A DNA stretch of 64,000 nucleotides from the NCBI GenBank assembly GCA_946480835.1, contig CAMLLC010000009.1, positions 1 to 64,000 of the forward strand. Reading direction: 5' to 3'. This DNA comes from Entomomonas sp945283395. GTDB lineage: Bacteria > Pseudomonadota > Gammaproteobacteria > Pseudomonadales > Pseudomonadaceae. The notes beneath the pieces were generated by a model. The model had not been told where the DNA came from. It saw only the letters and a list, made by a program, of their open reading frames with translations, and ran no database searches. Positions 44,557 through 54,975 of this stretch are shown here, one piece after another. The translations under genes were made by a program, and so were the position numbers. Each line of letters begins with the position of its first letter. The stretch's first letter is position 1.

Positions 44557-44628
44557 GATTTTGATAAGAAAACTGCTGGTAGCTACAAAGTAATTAGCTA
44601 ACAAGTGATTTATAAAAACTTAGCCCAA

Positions 44629-45195
44629 CTAAGATAATCCATTATAAATAGCCAAAATAGCCATACAGAAAAAAATTAAGGCCGCTAAGATACGGATAGG
44701 TTTAAGGGGTAATTTATTAGCACTAAAATTTCCTAATAAAACTACAGGTATATCTGCTACTAACATACCTACTGTTGTGCCTGCAACCACTAACCATAAA
44801 TTAGCATATTGGGCAGCCATGATAACTGTGGCTACTTGTGTTTTATCACCCATTTCAGCAAGGAAAAAAGCAATAAAAGTGGCTATAAAAGGGCCATATT
44901 TCTGATAAATAGAATTATCGTCATTGTCTAATTTATCAGGTATTAATGTCCATATAGCTACTATCAAAAAACATATAGCTAAAACCCAGCTCAAGGAACT
45001 GCGTGAAAAAAAGCTAGCAAACCAATTACCAATAGCTCCGGCTACCAGATGATTGGTTAAAGTAGCTGCTAAGATTCCCAAGATAATAGACAGGGGTCGA
45101 TGAAAACGTACTGCTAATAATAAGGCTAGCAATTGAGTTTTATCACCAATTTCAGATAAAGTTACTATGCCAAGTGGAAAGAAAAAAGACTCCAT
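44629..45195 (-). CDS. GDT1/TMEM165 (UPF0016) family manganese exporter
   Basis: This is a 188-residue membrane protein with six helices arranged as two homologous halves. Each half carries the family's ion-binding motif E-x-G-D-K-T: 'LSEIGDKTQLLALLLAVRFH' near the N-terminus and 'LAEMGDKTQVATVIMAAQYA' in mid-protein. Bacterial members (MneA/MntX type) export Mn2+. A yybP-ykoY riboswitch directly upstream supports manganese as signal and substrate. I start it at the ATG at 45195 (AAGGA six bases before), not at the TTG eight codons upstream, which lies inside the expression platform. Confidence 0.92.
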   Translation of the reverse strand: MESFFFPLGIVTLSEIGDKTQLLALLLAVRFHRPLSIILGILAATLTNHLVAGAIGNWFASFFSRSSLSWVLAICFLIVAIWTLIPDKLDNDDNSIYQKYGPFIATFIAFFLAEMGDKTQVATVIMAAQYANLWLVVAGTTVGMLVADIPVVLLGNFSANKLPLKPIRILAALIFFCMAILAIYNGLS

Positions 45196-45201
45196 GATAA
45201 T

Positions 45202-45267
45202 TCCTTTGGGGTGGGACAATTACCACTATGACATAGATAACCTACCCACCCAAAACAGTTAGGTTAC
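45202..45267 (-). promoter_or_regulatory. Riboswitch expression platform (alternative helices)
   Basis: Between the aptamer and the start codon, GTAACCTA can pair with TAGGTTA(C) to form one helix around 45237-45267. GGGTGGG (45251-45245) is exactly complementary to CCCACCC (45215-45209), which sits immediately 5' of the AAGGA ribosome binding site. The two pairings share the GGGTGGGTAGG strand, so a mutually exclusive switch is plausible. Confidence 0.5.
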
Positions 45268-45271
45268 TTAT

Positions 45272-45405
45272 GCCATAGGTCTTGTCAAACCATTAGGTCG
45301 TTTACACCACAATCAGCAAAGATCAAGTATGTTGATGTAAACCCAGCTTAACAGGAGGATAAACTGGAGACTACTCCCCTAAGGACGGGAGGTATTTTGC
45401 CTAAC
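45272..45405 (-). ncRNA. yybP-ykoY manganese riboswitch aptamer
   Basis: On the minus strand, the conserved aptamer halves are present: 'CCTTAGGGGAGTAG' near 45384-45371 (L1 loop consensus GGGGAGUAG) and 'GACAAGACCTATGGC' near 45286-45272 (L3 consensus, with the ACCU..GGC element). Between them GTTTACATCA pairs with TGGTGTAAAC to give the connecting stem. It is located about 77 bases before the start of a TMEM165-family exporter, a known target class of this riboswitch, which senses Mn2+ and turns on expression. Confidence 0.82.
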
Positions 45406-45769
45406 CTTTAGTTATTTAGCAAGTGTTAATTTCTAAATAAGAACTAAATAGATAAAATAATTACTACTAAATAATGGATAAAACTAGGCTAGCAGCATAG
45501 ATAATTTGCTAACTTAATATGTAACTTTTTCAAGAGAGAAAAATAATAAGCAACTTGTTAAATATATTATTGTTTAATGGGGTTAATTATTGCTTGTCTA
45601 GCAGATGGTTATAGCTATTTTGGATTAGCAAAGATCATGAGAAACCAGTAAACTGAGTGTAGTGTGGTTTATGTAAAAATTAAAAAAATCTTAGAAGCAA
45701 AAATTTTTAGGATATTTATATTATACTAGTTAGCTAAAATCTACTTTTTTAGCAAAATTATCATCAGCC
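45406..45769. other. Intergenic region between riboswitch and xseA
   Basis: This is AT-rich divergent DNA that should hold the promoter for the riboswitch-controlled transcript (minus) and for xseA (plus). No gene or strong secondary structure is evident. Confidence 0.4.
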
Positions 45770-47152
45770 ATGACAATTGATCCCTTTCACAAGCTAGCAG
45801 TTAATCAAGAAATATTAACGGTTAGTCAGTTAAATAAATGCGCCCGTTCTTTATTAGAAGAAGTATTTGCTGGAGTCTGGGTGGTAGGTGAAATTTCTAA
45901 TTTGGCTCGACCCGCTTCTGGACATATTTATTTTACTTTAAAAGATCAACAGGCACAGATACGTTGTGCTCTTTTTAGGCAATATGTGTTAAAAGTACGA
46001 GAAGCCTTACGTGATGGAGCAGCTATTAAAGCTTATGGTAAAGTCTCTCTATTTGAAGGGCGTGGTGATTATCAACTTATTATTGAAAGGTTAGAAGCCG
46101 CCGGTGATGGCTCATTAAAGTTGGCTTTCGAATTATTGCAGAAGAAATTAGCTGAAGAAGGTTTATTTGTAGTTGAATTAAAAAAATCATTGCCCCATTA
46201 TCCTAAACGGATAGGAATAGTAACCTCACCTACTGGAGCAGTAATTAGAGATATCATAAGTGTATTTAGAAGACGTGCCCCTCAAGTGGAATTATTTTTA
46301 GTTCCGACTGCTGTGCAAGGCAAGGAAGCCACTGCGCAAATTATTAAGACATTACAAATAGCAGATCGACAACACTTTGATGCTATCATATTGGCGCGTG
46401 GTGGAGGTTCTTTAGAGGATTTATGGTGTTTTAATGAGGAAAAGGTCGCAAGGGCAATAGCTGCATGTCAAACAGTGGTTGTGAGCGGTGTAGGGCATGA
46501 AACAGATGTTACTATTAGTGATTTTGTGGCCGATATCAGGGCACCAACGCCTTCGGCTGCAGCTGAATTATTAGCACCTCATCAACAAGATTGGTTTGAG
46601 CAGCTGGGCCAATTACAACAAAGATTAAAGCGTACGGTCTTTCAACTAGTAGAGCGTTATCAAATTACATTAGAAAGTGTGCGTAAAAGATTACGTCATC
46701 CTACCGAGCGCATGCAACAAAATAGCCAACGTCTAGATGACCTAGAGCTACGATTAATACAAAATTTTAAACATAAACTATTAAACTATCAGCAACAAGC
46801 CGAGCACTTAATTAAAAGATTATTAACTCAACATCCTTCTAAGCAATTAGTTAGTTTGCGGCAACAACTAATAGTTACAGAGCAACAATTAAAGCAGTTG
46901 ATACAGGCCAAATTAAAACAATCTCATTGGCAATTAGCTAATCAAATGCAGGCATTACAAATTGTCAGTCCGTTAGCTACACTGGAACGTGGCTATAGTA
47001 TTTTGTCAACTGACCAAGGTGAAATAATACAAACTGCTGAGCAAGTACAAAGAGGACAAATCTTGCAGGCAAGGCTAAATAAAGGCCAATTAGCCGTAAA
47101 AGTGCTAGATAATTACCAAACAGAAAACTTTCCTTTATTAGATGAATTGTAA
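45770..47152 (+). CDS. xseA: Exodeoxyribonuclease VII large subunit
   Basis: This 460-residue catalytic subunit degrades single-stranded DNA and processes mismatch-repair intermediates with XseB. The N-terminal OB-fold includes 'VWVVGEISNLARPASGHIYFTLKD' (about 36-60). The nuclease domain shows 'RIGIVTSPTGAVIRDI', 'ILARGGGSLEDLWCFNEE' and 'GVGHETDVTISDFVADIRAPTPSAAAEL'. A long coiled-coil region (about 280-390) and the C-terminal 'LATLERGYSIL' complete the family plan. It stands alone. Confidence 0.96.
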   Translation: MTIDPFHKLAVNQEILTVSQLNKCARSLLEEVFAGVWVVGEISNLARPASGHIYFTLKDQQAQIRCALFRQYVLKVREALRDGAAIKAYGKVSLFEGRGDYQLIIERLEAAGDGSLKLAFELLQKKLAEEGLFVVELKKSLPHYPKRIGIVTSPTGAVIRDIISVFRRRAPQVELFLVPTAVQGKEATAQIIKTLQIADRQHFDAIILARGGGSLEDLWCFNEEKVARAIAACQTVVVSGVGHETDVTISDFVADIRAPTPSAAAELLAPHQQDWFEQLGQLQQRLKRTVFQLVERYQITLESVRKRLRHPTERMQQNSQRLDDLELRLIQNFKHKLLNYQQQAEHLIKRLLTQHPSKQLVSLRQQLIVTEQQLKQLIQAKLKQSHWQLANQMQALQIVSPLATLERGYSILSTDQGEIIQTAEQVQRGQILQARLNKGQLAVKVLDNYQTENFPLLDEL

Positions 47153-47227
47153 TTAACGTTAAAGATGAACAGTCTATTAAATTAAATAATTGCCAATGAG
47201 TTACCTTGGAGCTTGCAATAGAGATAA

Positions 47228-47734
47228 TTAAGGTGTTTTCAATAAATCGTTATTAGTTAGTTTAGTGCTACATTCTTTGGGTAGAAACCAATGGTTGACA
47301 TTAGAGAAACATTGCCAATCAGCATGGCTAACAGGTTGTTGAGTAAATGTTTTAGCCAAAATTATTAATTTATCATCAGTAGCAGTGCCTAATGACTTAA
47401 GCCTACTTTCAATATAGCAAGTAGAGGTTTGTAAATCACTAGTAAAATCAATGTGGACAACTGTATCTTGCTTGCCTAGCGTAATTTGGATATCTTCATT
47501 AGTAGGACATTTATGATTAATGTTGTAAAAGTCAGTAACTGCTTTTGTATATTCATTTCCTATTAAGTAGGCATCTTTCATTATCCCTTTATTAGTAAAA
47601 TAACTAGCCGCTAAAATCATCAAGACTGGTGTGCCCAATAATAGAATAGCCATTGCTAGAATAACTTTTACAACAATAACTCGTTTTCTACGAGTAGGCA
47701 GTGCCTGATGAATGTCTAAAGTTGTTTTTTTCAT
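47228..47734 (-). CDS. Membrane-anchored protein with pilin-like C-terminus
   Basis: This is a 168-residue protein with a basic N-terminus, one membrane helix (about 20-45, 'VVKVILAMAILLLGTPVLMILAA') and an exported domain. The exported part has spaced cysteines, including 'NINHKCPTNEDI', 'STCYIESRL' and the closing 'ADWQCFSNVNHWFLPKECST'. The last element resembles the disulfide-bonded loop at the end of type IV pilins and pilin-like proteins (W-x-C...LP..C). The N-terminus lacks the prepilin peptidase motif GFTLIE, so it is not a normal pilin. Function unknown. Confidence 0.6.
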   Translation of the reverse strand: MKKTTLDIHQALPTRRKRVIVVKVILAMAILLLGTPVLMILAASYFTNKGIMKDAYLIGNEYTKAVTDFYNINHKCPTNEDIQITLGKQDTVVHIDFTSDLQTSTCYIESRLKSLGTATDDKLIILAKTFTQQPVSHADWQCFSNVNHWFLPKECSTKLTNNDLLKTP

Positions 47735-47997
47735 AAATTAGCTAATAACCTTAAAAATAGCTGAAATATAGGCAACTATTCTAAAGTTATGTTGATTCTT
47801 CAGGCAATACTTTTTAATAGTTTTAGCAGTTAGTTACAATACTATTTAACTAAAAAGACTAAGTAATGACCATTAGTAATTAAAATAGTTTATTTTTATT
47901 TGTGGTAGATGATTGAAGGCAATTGGTAAGCGAATGAAAAGCTATTTTAAAATAATAAATAATATATTTTCCAAGAAAATTAAATAGAAGGTTCAAT

Positions 47998-49212
47998 ATG
48001 AGAAAAGCCATTTGCTTTACTATATTTTTAATAATGCTAGCCAGTAGTGATGTTAACCTGTTAACAGCTAGTGCTGAAAATTTACAAACAACTGGTAACC
48101 TTTCTGCTAATTTTCAAAGAAAATTAATTGAGAAGAAATCCCAAAGTAGTTTTTTAGTTCAAGATTTTTATAACAGTGGCAAGAAAAAAACTGAACCTTA
48201 TATCTTAAAAAATACTAAACAGTTACCAGGTAATAAATTAGATTTTCATTATAATTTGATGGTAAAAGATATAGATGGACATTTAGTTTCTTGGTATGAG
48301 AATGGTCAAAAAGAATATGATATTGAAATAACTAATGGGCAGCCAGATGGTTTATGGTTGAGTTGGTTCGCTGATGGAAAAAAACAATTAGCAGCGCGTT
48401 ATCAGCAAGGTCACATAATAGCTTTAACTGCTTGGTAAAGCGATGGTAGGATGAAACAACAAGCTCAAATGGTGCAAGATAAAGGAACTGTCACTACTTA
48501 TGCGCCTTCTGGAAATAAAATATTAGAAGAAACTTTTGCTAATGGTAAACTTGATGGTATTTCCAGTTATTGGGATGAACAAGGTAATAAAATTTCTCAA
48601 AAGAGTTATGCAGACGGCTTATTAAATGGTGTAGCTAAGACTTGGTATCCCAATGGTCAGTTGAAAACTAGTAAAGCTTATGTGCAAGGTCAATATCAGG
48701 GTAATTACACTATTTGGTATGATAATGGTCAAAAGAAACTTACAGGTAACATGGTAGCTGGTCATAAACAAGGTAAATGGCAGCGTTGGTACGATAATGG
48801 TCAACTTAATGCTGAGCTTGCGTTTGATAAGGGGTTAGCTAGTGGTATTTGTACTTACTGGTACAAAACAGGACAGCAAAAAGCTAAAGGAAAAATAGTA
48901 GCTAACCTTAAACAAGGTTTATGGACTTATTGGTATGACAATGGTCAAAAACTAGCAGAAGGTTCAATGATGAGTGATAAAACTGAAGGCTTATGGACTT
49001 ATTGGCAAGAGGATGGCCGAAAAAAAGCCCAAGGTAAGTACCATCTAGGGCACAAGCAAGGATTATGGACATTATGGAGTGCTGATGGCCAACATATATT
49101 GACTGGTAAATACCTGAATGATAAAAAACAGGGAATATGGATAGAGAAAAATCTAACAGGTATTACAGTTAGCAAAACTATTTATGATGCAGGTAATATA
49201 CTTACAAAGTGA
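47998..49212 (+). pseudogene. YwqK/MORN-repeat gene interrupted by an in-frame stop
   Basis: Two open stretches, 47998-48438 and 48451-49212, are in the same frame and separated by one TAA at 48436-48438. Around it the repeat register continues: 'GHIIALTAW', stop, 'SDGRMKQQAQ', where the repeat demands W-Y-x-D-G, so the stop replaces a Tyr codon (TAT/TAC to TAA). The joined product would be about 404 residues: a signal peptide (about 1-24), a linker with 'FLVQDFYNSG', then about a dozen 23-residue YwqK repeats. The ATG at 48451 has no suitably spaced ribosome binding site. It is a paralogue of the gene at 16351-17292. Confidence 0.8.
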
Positions 49213-50029
49213 CTTAGCAAAATGACTGTATAAACTTTGCATTTATTTAATTTACGCGCTAATTAAGATGCCTGCTCAAGCTAATTTAATAAGATCACTA
49301 TTAATTGCCTTCATCATTAACAGTTTTCTACCAAAAGTTAAATAATATATTAGATTAATAGGACAGGTTTCAATTATTAGGTATCTTTCATTTAACAATA
49401 AATTACTTTCTCCCACTTTTTTATTAGCAGTAGCAGCATAACTTTAGAAGTGGGAGCTATAATCAATGCTTTTATGCGATTATTGTCTGGCTGGACTAGG
49501 TTAATTACGGTAAATGACTGTAAGTATAGCAATAGCCGCTATAAGAACTTGTTGTAATTTGGTATCAACAACTTAACCAAGTAAAAAGGTATCTGCTTGG
49601 CTCTACAAAGTGATAAGATTAAGAATTTACGCTTACGCATCAGGTCTTTTATAATCTAGTTAATTTGACAAATAGAAAAATTGCAGCATAACGCTCTAAA
49701 ACAATAGTGTAGAGCTCTAATATAGAGCTAATGTGAAAATTAATATTTTTTCCATTTAATTACTAATACCTTTCCATTAATTTAATGTGTTATTATAATT
49801 TTTTGCTAATAAATTAATTAGTTAATTTAAATCATTGTGTTATATTTATGCTATAAAGTATGATGTAAAAATTAGCTAATAGGGAGGGGTGGGTAAAAAA
49901 TAATTACCACTGCTTAATGAATTAGTTAACAAACAATAAAGTTTTTAATTGGTGATGATACCCATTTAACTTGTTTATAAATGGGTGATGGTTTATTTCT
50001 ATTAATGCAGCAATGCAGGATGCTTTTTT
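49213..50029. other. Long intergenic region upstream of the macroglobulin gene
   Basis: This is about 815 bases of AT-rich DNA. The only coding-like stretch is a plus-strand open frame from 49402 to 49572, containing 'EVGAIINAFMRLLSGWTRL'. It lacks an early ATG or binding site, and I cannot identify it; it may be a remnant. A few weak inverted repeats are present, such as around TAGAGCTCTA near 49710. No RNA gene recognised. Confidence 0.45.
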
Positions 50030-53000
50030 ATGAATAATAAATCTTGGATAGTTTTACCTTTTATTATGGCTAGTGTATTAGGGTTAACTTCTCCTAGCTA
50101 TGCGGAAAATAATGAGAGTTCAACGAAAGTAGCTAAAGTACAAGATGAGGATTCGTTGGCCCGTCGTTATGCTAATAAACAGCTTAAAGTTATAGATGTT
50201 TCAGAAATACAGGTTAATGGGGTTAGCACGCTTTCTGTTACTTTTTCAGTACCTTTAAAAGCTAACCAAAAATTTGCGGATAAATTACACTTAGTTGATT
50301 CTATTTCAGGCAAAGTTGATGGTGCTTGGGTATTATCTAAAAATCAGCAAGAGTTAACACTAAGTCATTTAGAGCCCAAACGTAAACTGGTATTAACCAT
50401 AGATAAAGGCATTCAAGCTGTTAATAATAAGTTTTTAACAAAAGAATACATCGCTCGTTTTGAAACCAAAAATTTAGAGCCCATGTTAGGCTTTGCAAGC
50501 AAGGGGGCTTTATTTCCTGAACGTTTGGCTGAAGGGTTACCAGTTATTACTTTAAATGTGCCACAGGCTACCGTAGAGTTTTTTAAAGTAAAAAATACAA
50601 TGTTACCTAAATTTTTAACGAAATGGGGTAAAAAAGGGAGTTTACAATATTGGAACGCTGAAGAAATATTGAATATGATGGATTTAGTTTATACCGGTGG
50701 GTTTAAACTAAATGCAGCTAAGAATACCAAAGAAACTGTATTATTGCCTATTGCTGGAATTAAACCTTTACAAGAATCAGGCGTTTATTTTGCTGTATTG
50801 CGTCAATCAGGTTCTTATACAGAAACTAACCCAGCGACTGTTTTTACAGTCTCTGATATAGGGTTAGCTGCGCATCGTTATAAGTCTAATGAAACACTAG
50901 TAGTATTAGCCCAATCATTAGAAACAGGTAAACCTATAAGTAGTGTTGATATTCAGGCTTTTGATGGATCAGGTAAGATCATAGCAGAAGCTAGAACTAA
51001 TACAAAAGGATATGTAGAACTAACTAATATGGCAAAAGCCGATATGGTACTGGCTAATAATAATGGCCAAACTACCATGTTACGTCTTAAATCATCAGCT
51101 CTAGATTTATCTGAATTTACGGTAACAGGTTCTAAAGATACACCTTTCCAATTTTTTATATTCGGCCCTAGAGATTTATATAGGCCAGGCGAGACTGTAT
51201 TATTAAATGCGTTAATAAGGGATAAAGATGGCCAAGCTGTTAAGGATATGCCAGTTAATGTTGAAGTAAGGAGTGCTGATGGCAAAGCTGTCCGTAGCTT
51301 CGTATGGAAACCAATACAACAAGGTTTTTATCAATATAAGCTAAAGATTTCGGATGATGCTACAACAGGTCGTTGGTCTTTTATAGCTAAAGTAGGTGGC
51401 AAAGAAGTTCAGAATTATAATTTTAATGTTGAAGATTTTTTACCAGAACGTTTAGCATTGGAGTTAAAGGCAAGTGAGCAACCTTTGGCGCCAGACAGTG
51501 AATTAGAAATTGATGTGACCGGACGCTATTTGTACGGGGCACCGGCTAGTGGTAATTTAGTTAGTGGTCAAATTTATGTCCGGCCTTCACGCGAAGCGGT
51601 AGCTAAGTTACCTGGCTACCAATTTGGTAATATCGATGAACATGATCTTGCACAAAATATTGATTTTAGCGAATTCCCATTAAACAAAGCAGGCAAAGGT
51701 ACTATTAGTTTTAAAAGTCAATGGCAAGAAGTTAAGTCGCCTATTAATTTAATAGTACAAGCAAGTTTACAAGAAACAGGTGGTCGTCCTATTGTGCGCC
51801 GTGTAGTACAACCTGTCTGGCCAGATTCTGAGCTAGTAGGCATTAGACCATTATTTGCAGAAAAGGAAATAGAAGAAGGAAGTAATGCCGAATTTGACAT
51901 TGTGTTAGCCAATGTAAATGGAGATAAACTACCCGCTAAACAATTAAATGTACGCTTTATTCATGAACGTAGAGATTACTATTGGTATTATTCAGATTAT
52001 GATGGATGGAATAGTAATTTTAACCAAAAAGACTTGGTTATGGATGAACAAACTATAAAAATTAGTAAAGGTTCTACTACTAAAGTAAGTTTTCCTGTCG
52101 ATTGGGGATATTACCGATTAGAAGTTAAAAATCCTGAGAATAATTTAATTAGTAGTTTCAAGTTCCGTGCTGGTTATTGGTGGCAAGAAAATACGCAAGA
52201 AGGTGGTAATGTTCGTCCTGATCAAGTCAAAATAGTGCTTGATAAAGCTAGCTATAAAGCGGGAGATACCGCCAAAATTACCGTAACTCCTCCAGCGGCA
52301 GGAGATGGTTATTTATTGATCGAGACTTCCGAAGGTACATTATGGTGGCAACCAGTAACCATCCCTGCTACTGGTAAAACGTTTGAAATTCCTGTGACTG
52401 CTGACTGGAAACGTCATGATATTTACATTTCTGCGTTGGTTGTTAGGCCGGGTGAACGTAAGGCTGGAGTTACCCCCAAGCGGGCAGTGGGAATATTACA
52501 TTTACCATTAGACCGTCAGGCTAGAAAAATTGCTTTAGAACTTACTGCTCCAGAGGGCATGCTACCTTCAAAAAACTTAACTATCAAAGTTAAAGCAAAA
52601 GATCTTGCTGGGCAAAATCTTAAGCAAGTGAATGTATTGGTAGCTGCGGTAGATGTTGGTATTTTGAATATTACAGATTATCAAACGCCAGACCCCTTTA
52701 AAGCTTTTTTTGGTCGTAAAGCCTATGGAGTTGATCAATTAGATGTATATGGTCAATTAATAGAGGCAGGACAAGGGCGATTAGCTAGCTTGGCTTTTGG
52801 TGGCGATGCAGCCATAGCAAAAGGAGGTAAAAAGCCTGATACCAGCGTTACTATAGTGGCTTTACAAAGTAAACCGTTACAATTGAACGATCAAGGTGAA
52901 GGTGAAGTACAACTAGCTATTCCTGACTTTAACGGTGAGTTGCGTATTATGGCGCAAGCTTGGACAGCTGATAGCTTTGGTATGGCAGAAGCGAAAACTG

Positions 53001-54958
53001 TGGTTGCAGCTCCTGTTGTGGTAGAGTTATCTACACCACGTTTCTTGGCGGGAAGAGATAAAACTACCTTAGCACTTGATCTATCAAATTTGACTAAAAA
53101 ATCACAAAATTTAAATGTTAAATTACAAACTAAAGGCCTACTTAATTTAGTAGATAAGCAAACAGTTTATAAAGTTAGCTTACCAAAAGGAGAGCGTAAG
53201 ACTTTAACCATTCCTATAAAAGCATCTGAGGGAGTAGGTAATGGCCAAATAATTGTTTCGGTGAGTGGTATAGCTACAGATTATGGAAATGTTATAGATA
53301 TTCAACGTAGTTGGACGATTGGTACTAGACCAGCTTATCCAGCTAAGCTAGAAACATTGCAAAGCGTTCTAGAGAAATCTATTTGGAATATACCAAAAGC
53401 AGCCATGGATAGTCTCAATCTAGAAGGTAGAGAGGGTATTATCCAGCTAACAACTCAGCCACCATTGGATATTGCTAAGCAAATTAGTTCATTAAATGCT
53501 TATCCTTATGGTTGTGCAGAGCAAACCACAAGCCAGCTTTATCCTTCTTTGTATGCTAATGCTGAATTGTTAAAGCGTCTTAATATTACTACTAATCAAA
53601 CCGATCAAAAGCGGCGTAATGCAATTGAAATAGGAATAGGTCGTTTATTAGGGATGCAACGTTATAATGGCTCCTTCGGTTTATGGAGTAGTGATAGTAG
53701 CGAAGAATACTGGTTAACTGTATATGTTACAGATTTCTTACAACGTGCTCGTGAAAGAGGCTATTCAGTACCTGACGTAGCATTACAAAAAGCTATTAAA
53801 CGTTTACAGCAATACCTACAAAATAGTTCGGAGATAGAACCTTATTATTCTGATAGTGTAGATAAAACTCGTTTTGCTGTACAGGCTTATGCTGGTTATG
53901 TATTAGCTAATAGTAAACAAGCCCCATTAGGAGCATTACGTAATCTCTATGATAAGCGTGATAAAGCACCTTCAGGTCTGTCTTTAGTACAGTTAGGTGC
54001 TGCTTTAAAACTAATGGGAGATGGCGTAAAAGCCGATCATGCCTTGCAAGAAGGTATAGCCAAACAAAGAGATATACCTAAAAGATATTGGTGGATTGGC
54101 GATTATGGTAGTAACATAAGAGATGAAGCTCTTAAATTAAGCATAATACAAGAGCATAATTTATTAGTTGAAAAGCAAATATATCAAAGATTGTTTGATT
54201 TAAGCCAACAAGTAGCCAATAAGAATTGGTTGTCAACACAGGAGCGTAACTCATTATTCTTAGCTGGTTATAGACTAGCGCTGACACCTGAACAAAATTG
54301 GCAGGCTGAAATTGAAGTCGCAGGTAATAAGCATAAGTTAAGCAATAAGCAGCCCACTTATAAATTCTCTGCGCAAGAAATGCAAAAGATTAATACCTTA
54401 AAAGTGGAAAATAAATCAGCTGATGCAAGACTTTACCAAACAGTCAATTTATCTGGTTATCCTAAGCATGCACCTAAAGCTACTTCTTATGATAGTTTAA
54501 CTATCAGAAAAGAGTATTTAGACTTATCAGGTAGAACTATTAATTTAGCTCAAGTTAAAAGTGGCGATCTTATTATAGTTAGACTTCATCTTTATACTGA
54601 GCAACGCATTACTGATGCATTAGTAGTAGATTTGCTACCAGCTGGATTGGAACTTGAAAATCAAAATCTTGCCCAGTCATCAGCTAGTCTAAAAGATGCT
54701 GCAGAAACCATTAAAGAGTCTTTAAAATCTATGCAAAAAGCTCGTATAGCTCATCAGGAGTTCCGGGATGATCGTTATATAGTTCAATTAGATTTAGCTT
54801 ATGACTATAGTAATAGGAGAACGGATTTACTTTATTTAGCAAGAGCTGTCACTCCTGGTGAATACTTAGTACCACCTGCTATCGTTGAATCTATGTACCG
54901 TCCTAATTGGCAAGCTACTAGTGACGCACCCTCTTTATTGGTAGTTAGACCTCGTTAA
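50030..54958 (+). CDS. Bacterial alpha-2-macroglobulin (YfhM-like)
   Basis: This is a 1642-residue periplasmic protease inhibitor. A signal peptide ends near 'SPSYA' (about residue 26). There is no lipobox, unlike E. coli YfhM, so it may be soluble. Successive macroglobulin beta domains include 'PFQFFIFGPRDLYRPGETV' and the Tyr-rich bait-proximal region. The thioester motif C1162-A-E-Q is in 'YPYGCAEQTTSQLYPSLYA', ahead of the alpha-helical thioester domain (about 1150-1440). A receptor-binding-like C-terminal domain follows. It is thought to trap proteases that enter a breached periplasm. The pbpC gene follows within 50 bases, the conserved partnership linking defence and wall repair. Confidence 0.94.
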   Translation: MNNKSWIVLPFIMASVLGLTSPSYAENNESSTKVAKVQDEDSLARRYANKQLKVIDVSEIQVNGVSTLSVTFSVPLKANQKFADKLHLVDSISGKVDGAWVLSKNQQELTLSHLEPKRKLVLTIDKGIQAVNNKFLTKEYIARFETKNLEPMLGFASKGALFPERLAEGLPVITLNVPQATVEFFKVKNTMLPKFLTKWGKKGSLQYWNAEEILNMMDLVYTGGFKLNAAKNTKETVLLPIAGIKPLQESGVYFAVLRQSGSYTETNPATVFTVSDIGLAAHRYKSNETLVVLAQSLETGKPISSVDIQAFDGSGKIIAEARTNTKGYVELTNMAKADMVLANNNGQTTMLRLKSSALDLSEFTVTGSKDTPFQFFIFGPRDLYRPGETVLLNALIRDKDGQAVKDMPVNVEVRSADGKAVRSFVWKPIQQGFYQYKLKISDDATTGRWSFIAKVGGKEVQNYNFNVEDFLPERLALELKASEQPLAPDSELEIDVTGRYLYGAPASGNLVSGQIYVRPSREAVAKLPGYQFGNIDEHDLAQNIDFSEFPLNKAGKGTISFKSQWQEVKSPINLIVQASLQETGGRPIVRRVVQPVWPDSELVGIRPLFAEKEIEEGSNAEFDIVLANVNGDKLPAKQLNVRFIHERRDYYWYYSDYDGWNSNFNQKDLVMDEQTIKISKGSTTKVSFPVDWGYYRLEVKNPENNLISSFKFRAGYWWQENTQEGGNVRPDQVKIVLDKASYKAGDTAKITVTPPAAGDGYLLIETSEGTLWWQPVTIPATGKTFEIPVTADWKRHDIYISALVVRPGERKAGVTPKRAVGILHLPLDRQARKIALELTAPEGMLPSKNLTIKVKAKDLAGQNLKQVNVLVAAVDVGILNITDYQTPDPFKAFFGRKAYGVDQLDVYGQLIEAGQGRLASLAFGGDAAIAKGGKKPDTSVTIVALQSKPLQLNDQGEGEVQLAIPDFNGELRIMAQAWTADSFGMAEAKTVVAAPVVVELSTPRFLAGRDKTTLALDLSNLTKKSQNLNVKLQTKGLLNLVDKQTVYKVSLPKGERKTLTIPIKASEGVGNGQIIVSVSGIATDYGNVIDIQRSWTIGTRPAYPAKLETLQSVLEKSIWNIPKAAMDSLNLEGREGIIQLTTQPPLDIAKQISSLNAYPYGCAEQTTSQLYPSLYANAELLKRLNITTNQTDQKRRNAIEIGIGRLLGMQRYNGSFGLWSSDSSEEYWLTVYVTDFLQRARERGYSVPDVALQKAIKRLQQYLQNSSEIEPYYSDSVDKTRFAVQAYAGYVLANSKQAPLGALRNLYDKRDKAPSGLSLVQLGAALKLMGDGVKADHALQEGIAKQRDIPKRYWWIGDYGSNIRDEALKLSIIQEHNLLVEKQIYQRLFDLSQQVANKNWLSTQERNSLFLAGYRLALTPEQNWQAEIEVAGNKHKLSNKQPTYKFSAQEMQKINTLKVENKSADARLYQTVNLSGYPKHAPKATSYDSLTIRKEYLDLSGRTINLAQVKSGDLIIVRLHLYTEQRITDALVVDLLPAGLELENQNLAQSSASLKDAAETIKESLKSMQKARIAHQEFRDDRYIVQLDLAYDYSNRRTDLLYLARAVTPGEYLVPPAIVESMYRPNWQATSDAPSLLVVRPR

Positions 54959-54975
54959 TGTTCTGCTGCTAGAAA

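Larger units (their letters stand above)
44303..44628. other. Convergent intergenic region with two hairpins
   Basis: This is DNA between the M48 protease and the GDT1-family gene. It carries the protease terminator (44313-44342) and a 13-bp perfect hairpin at 44524-44556. Otherwise AT-rich with no gene. Confidence 0.5.

Noticed and set aside
49402..49572. A coding-like 56-codon frame in the gap before the macroglobulin gene
   Set aside because: No start or binding site and no recognised family; it may be a remnant but cannot be supported.
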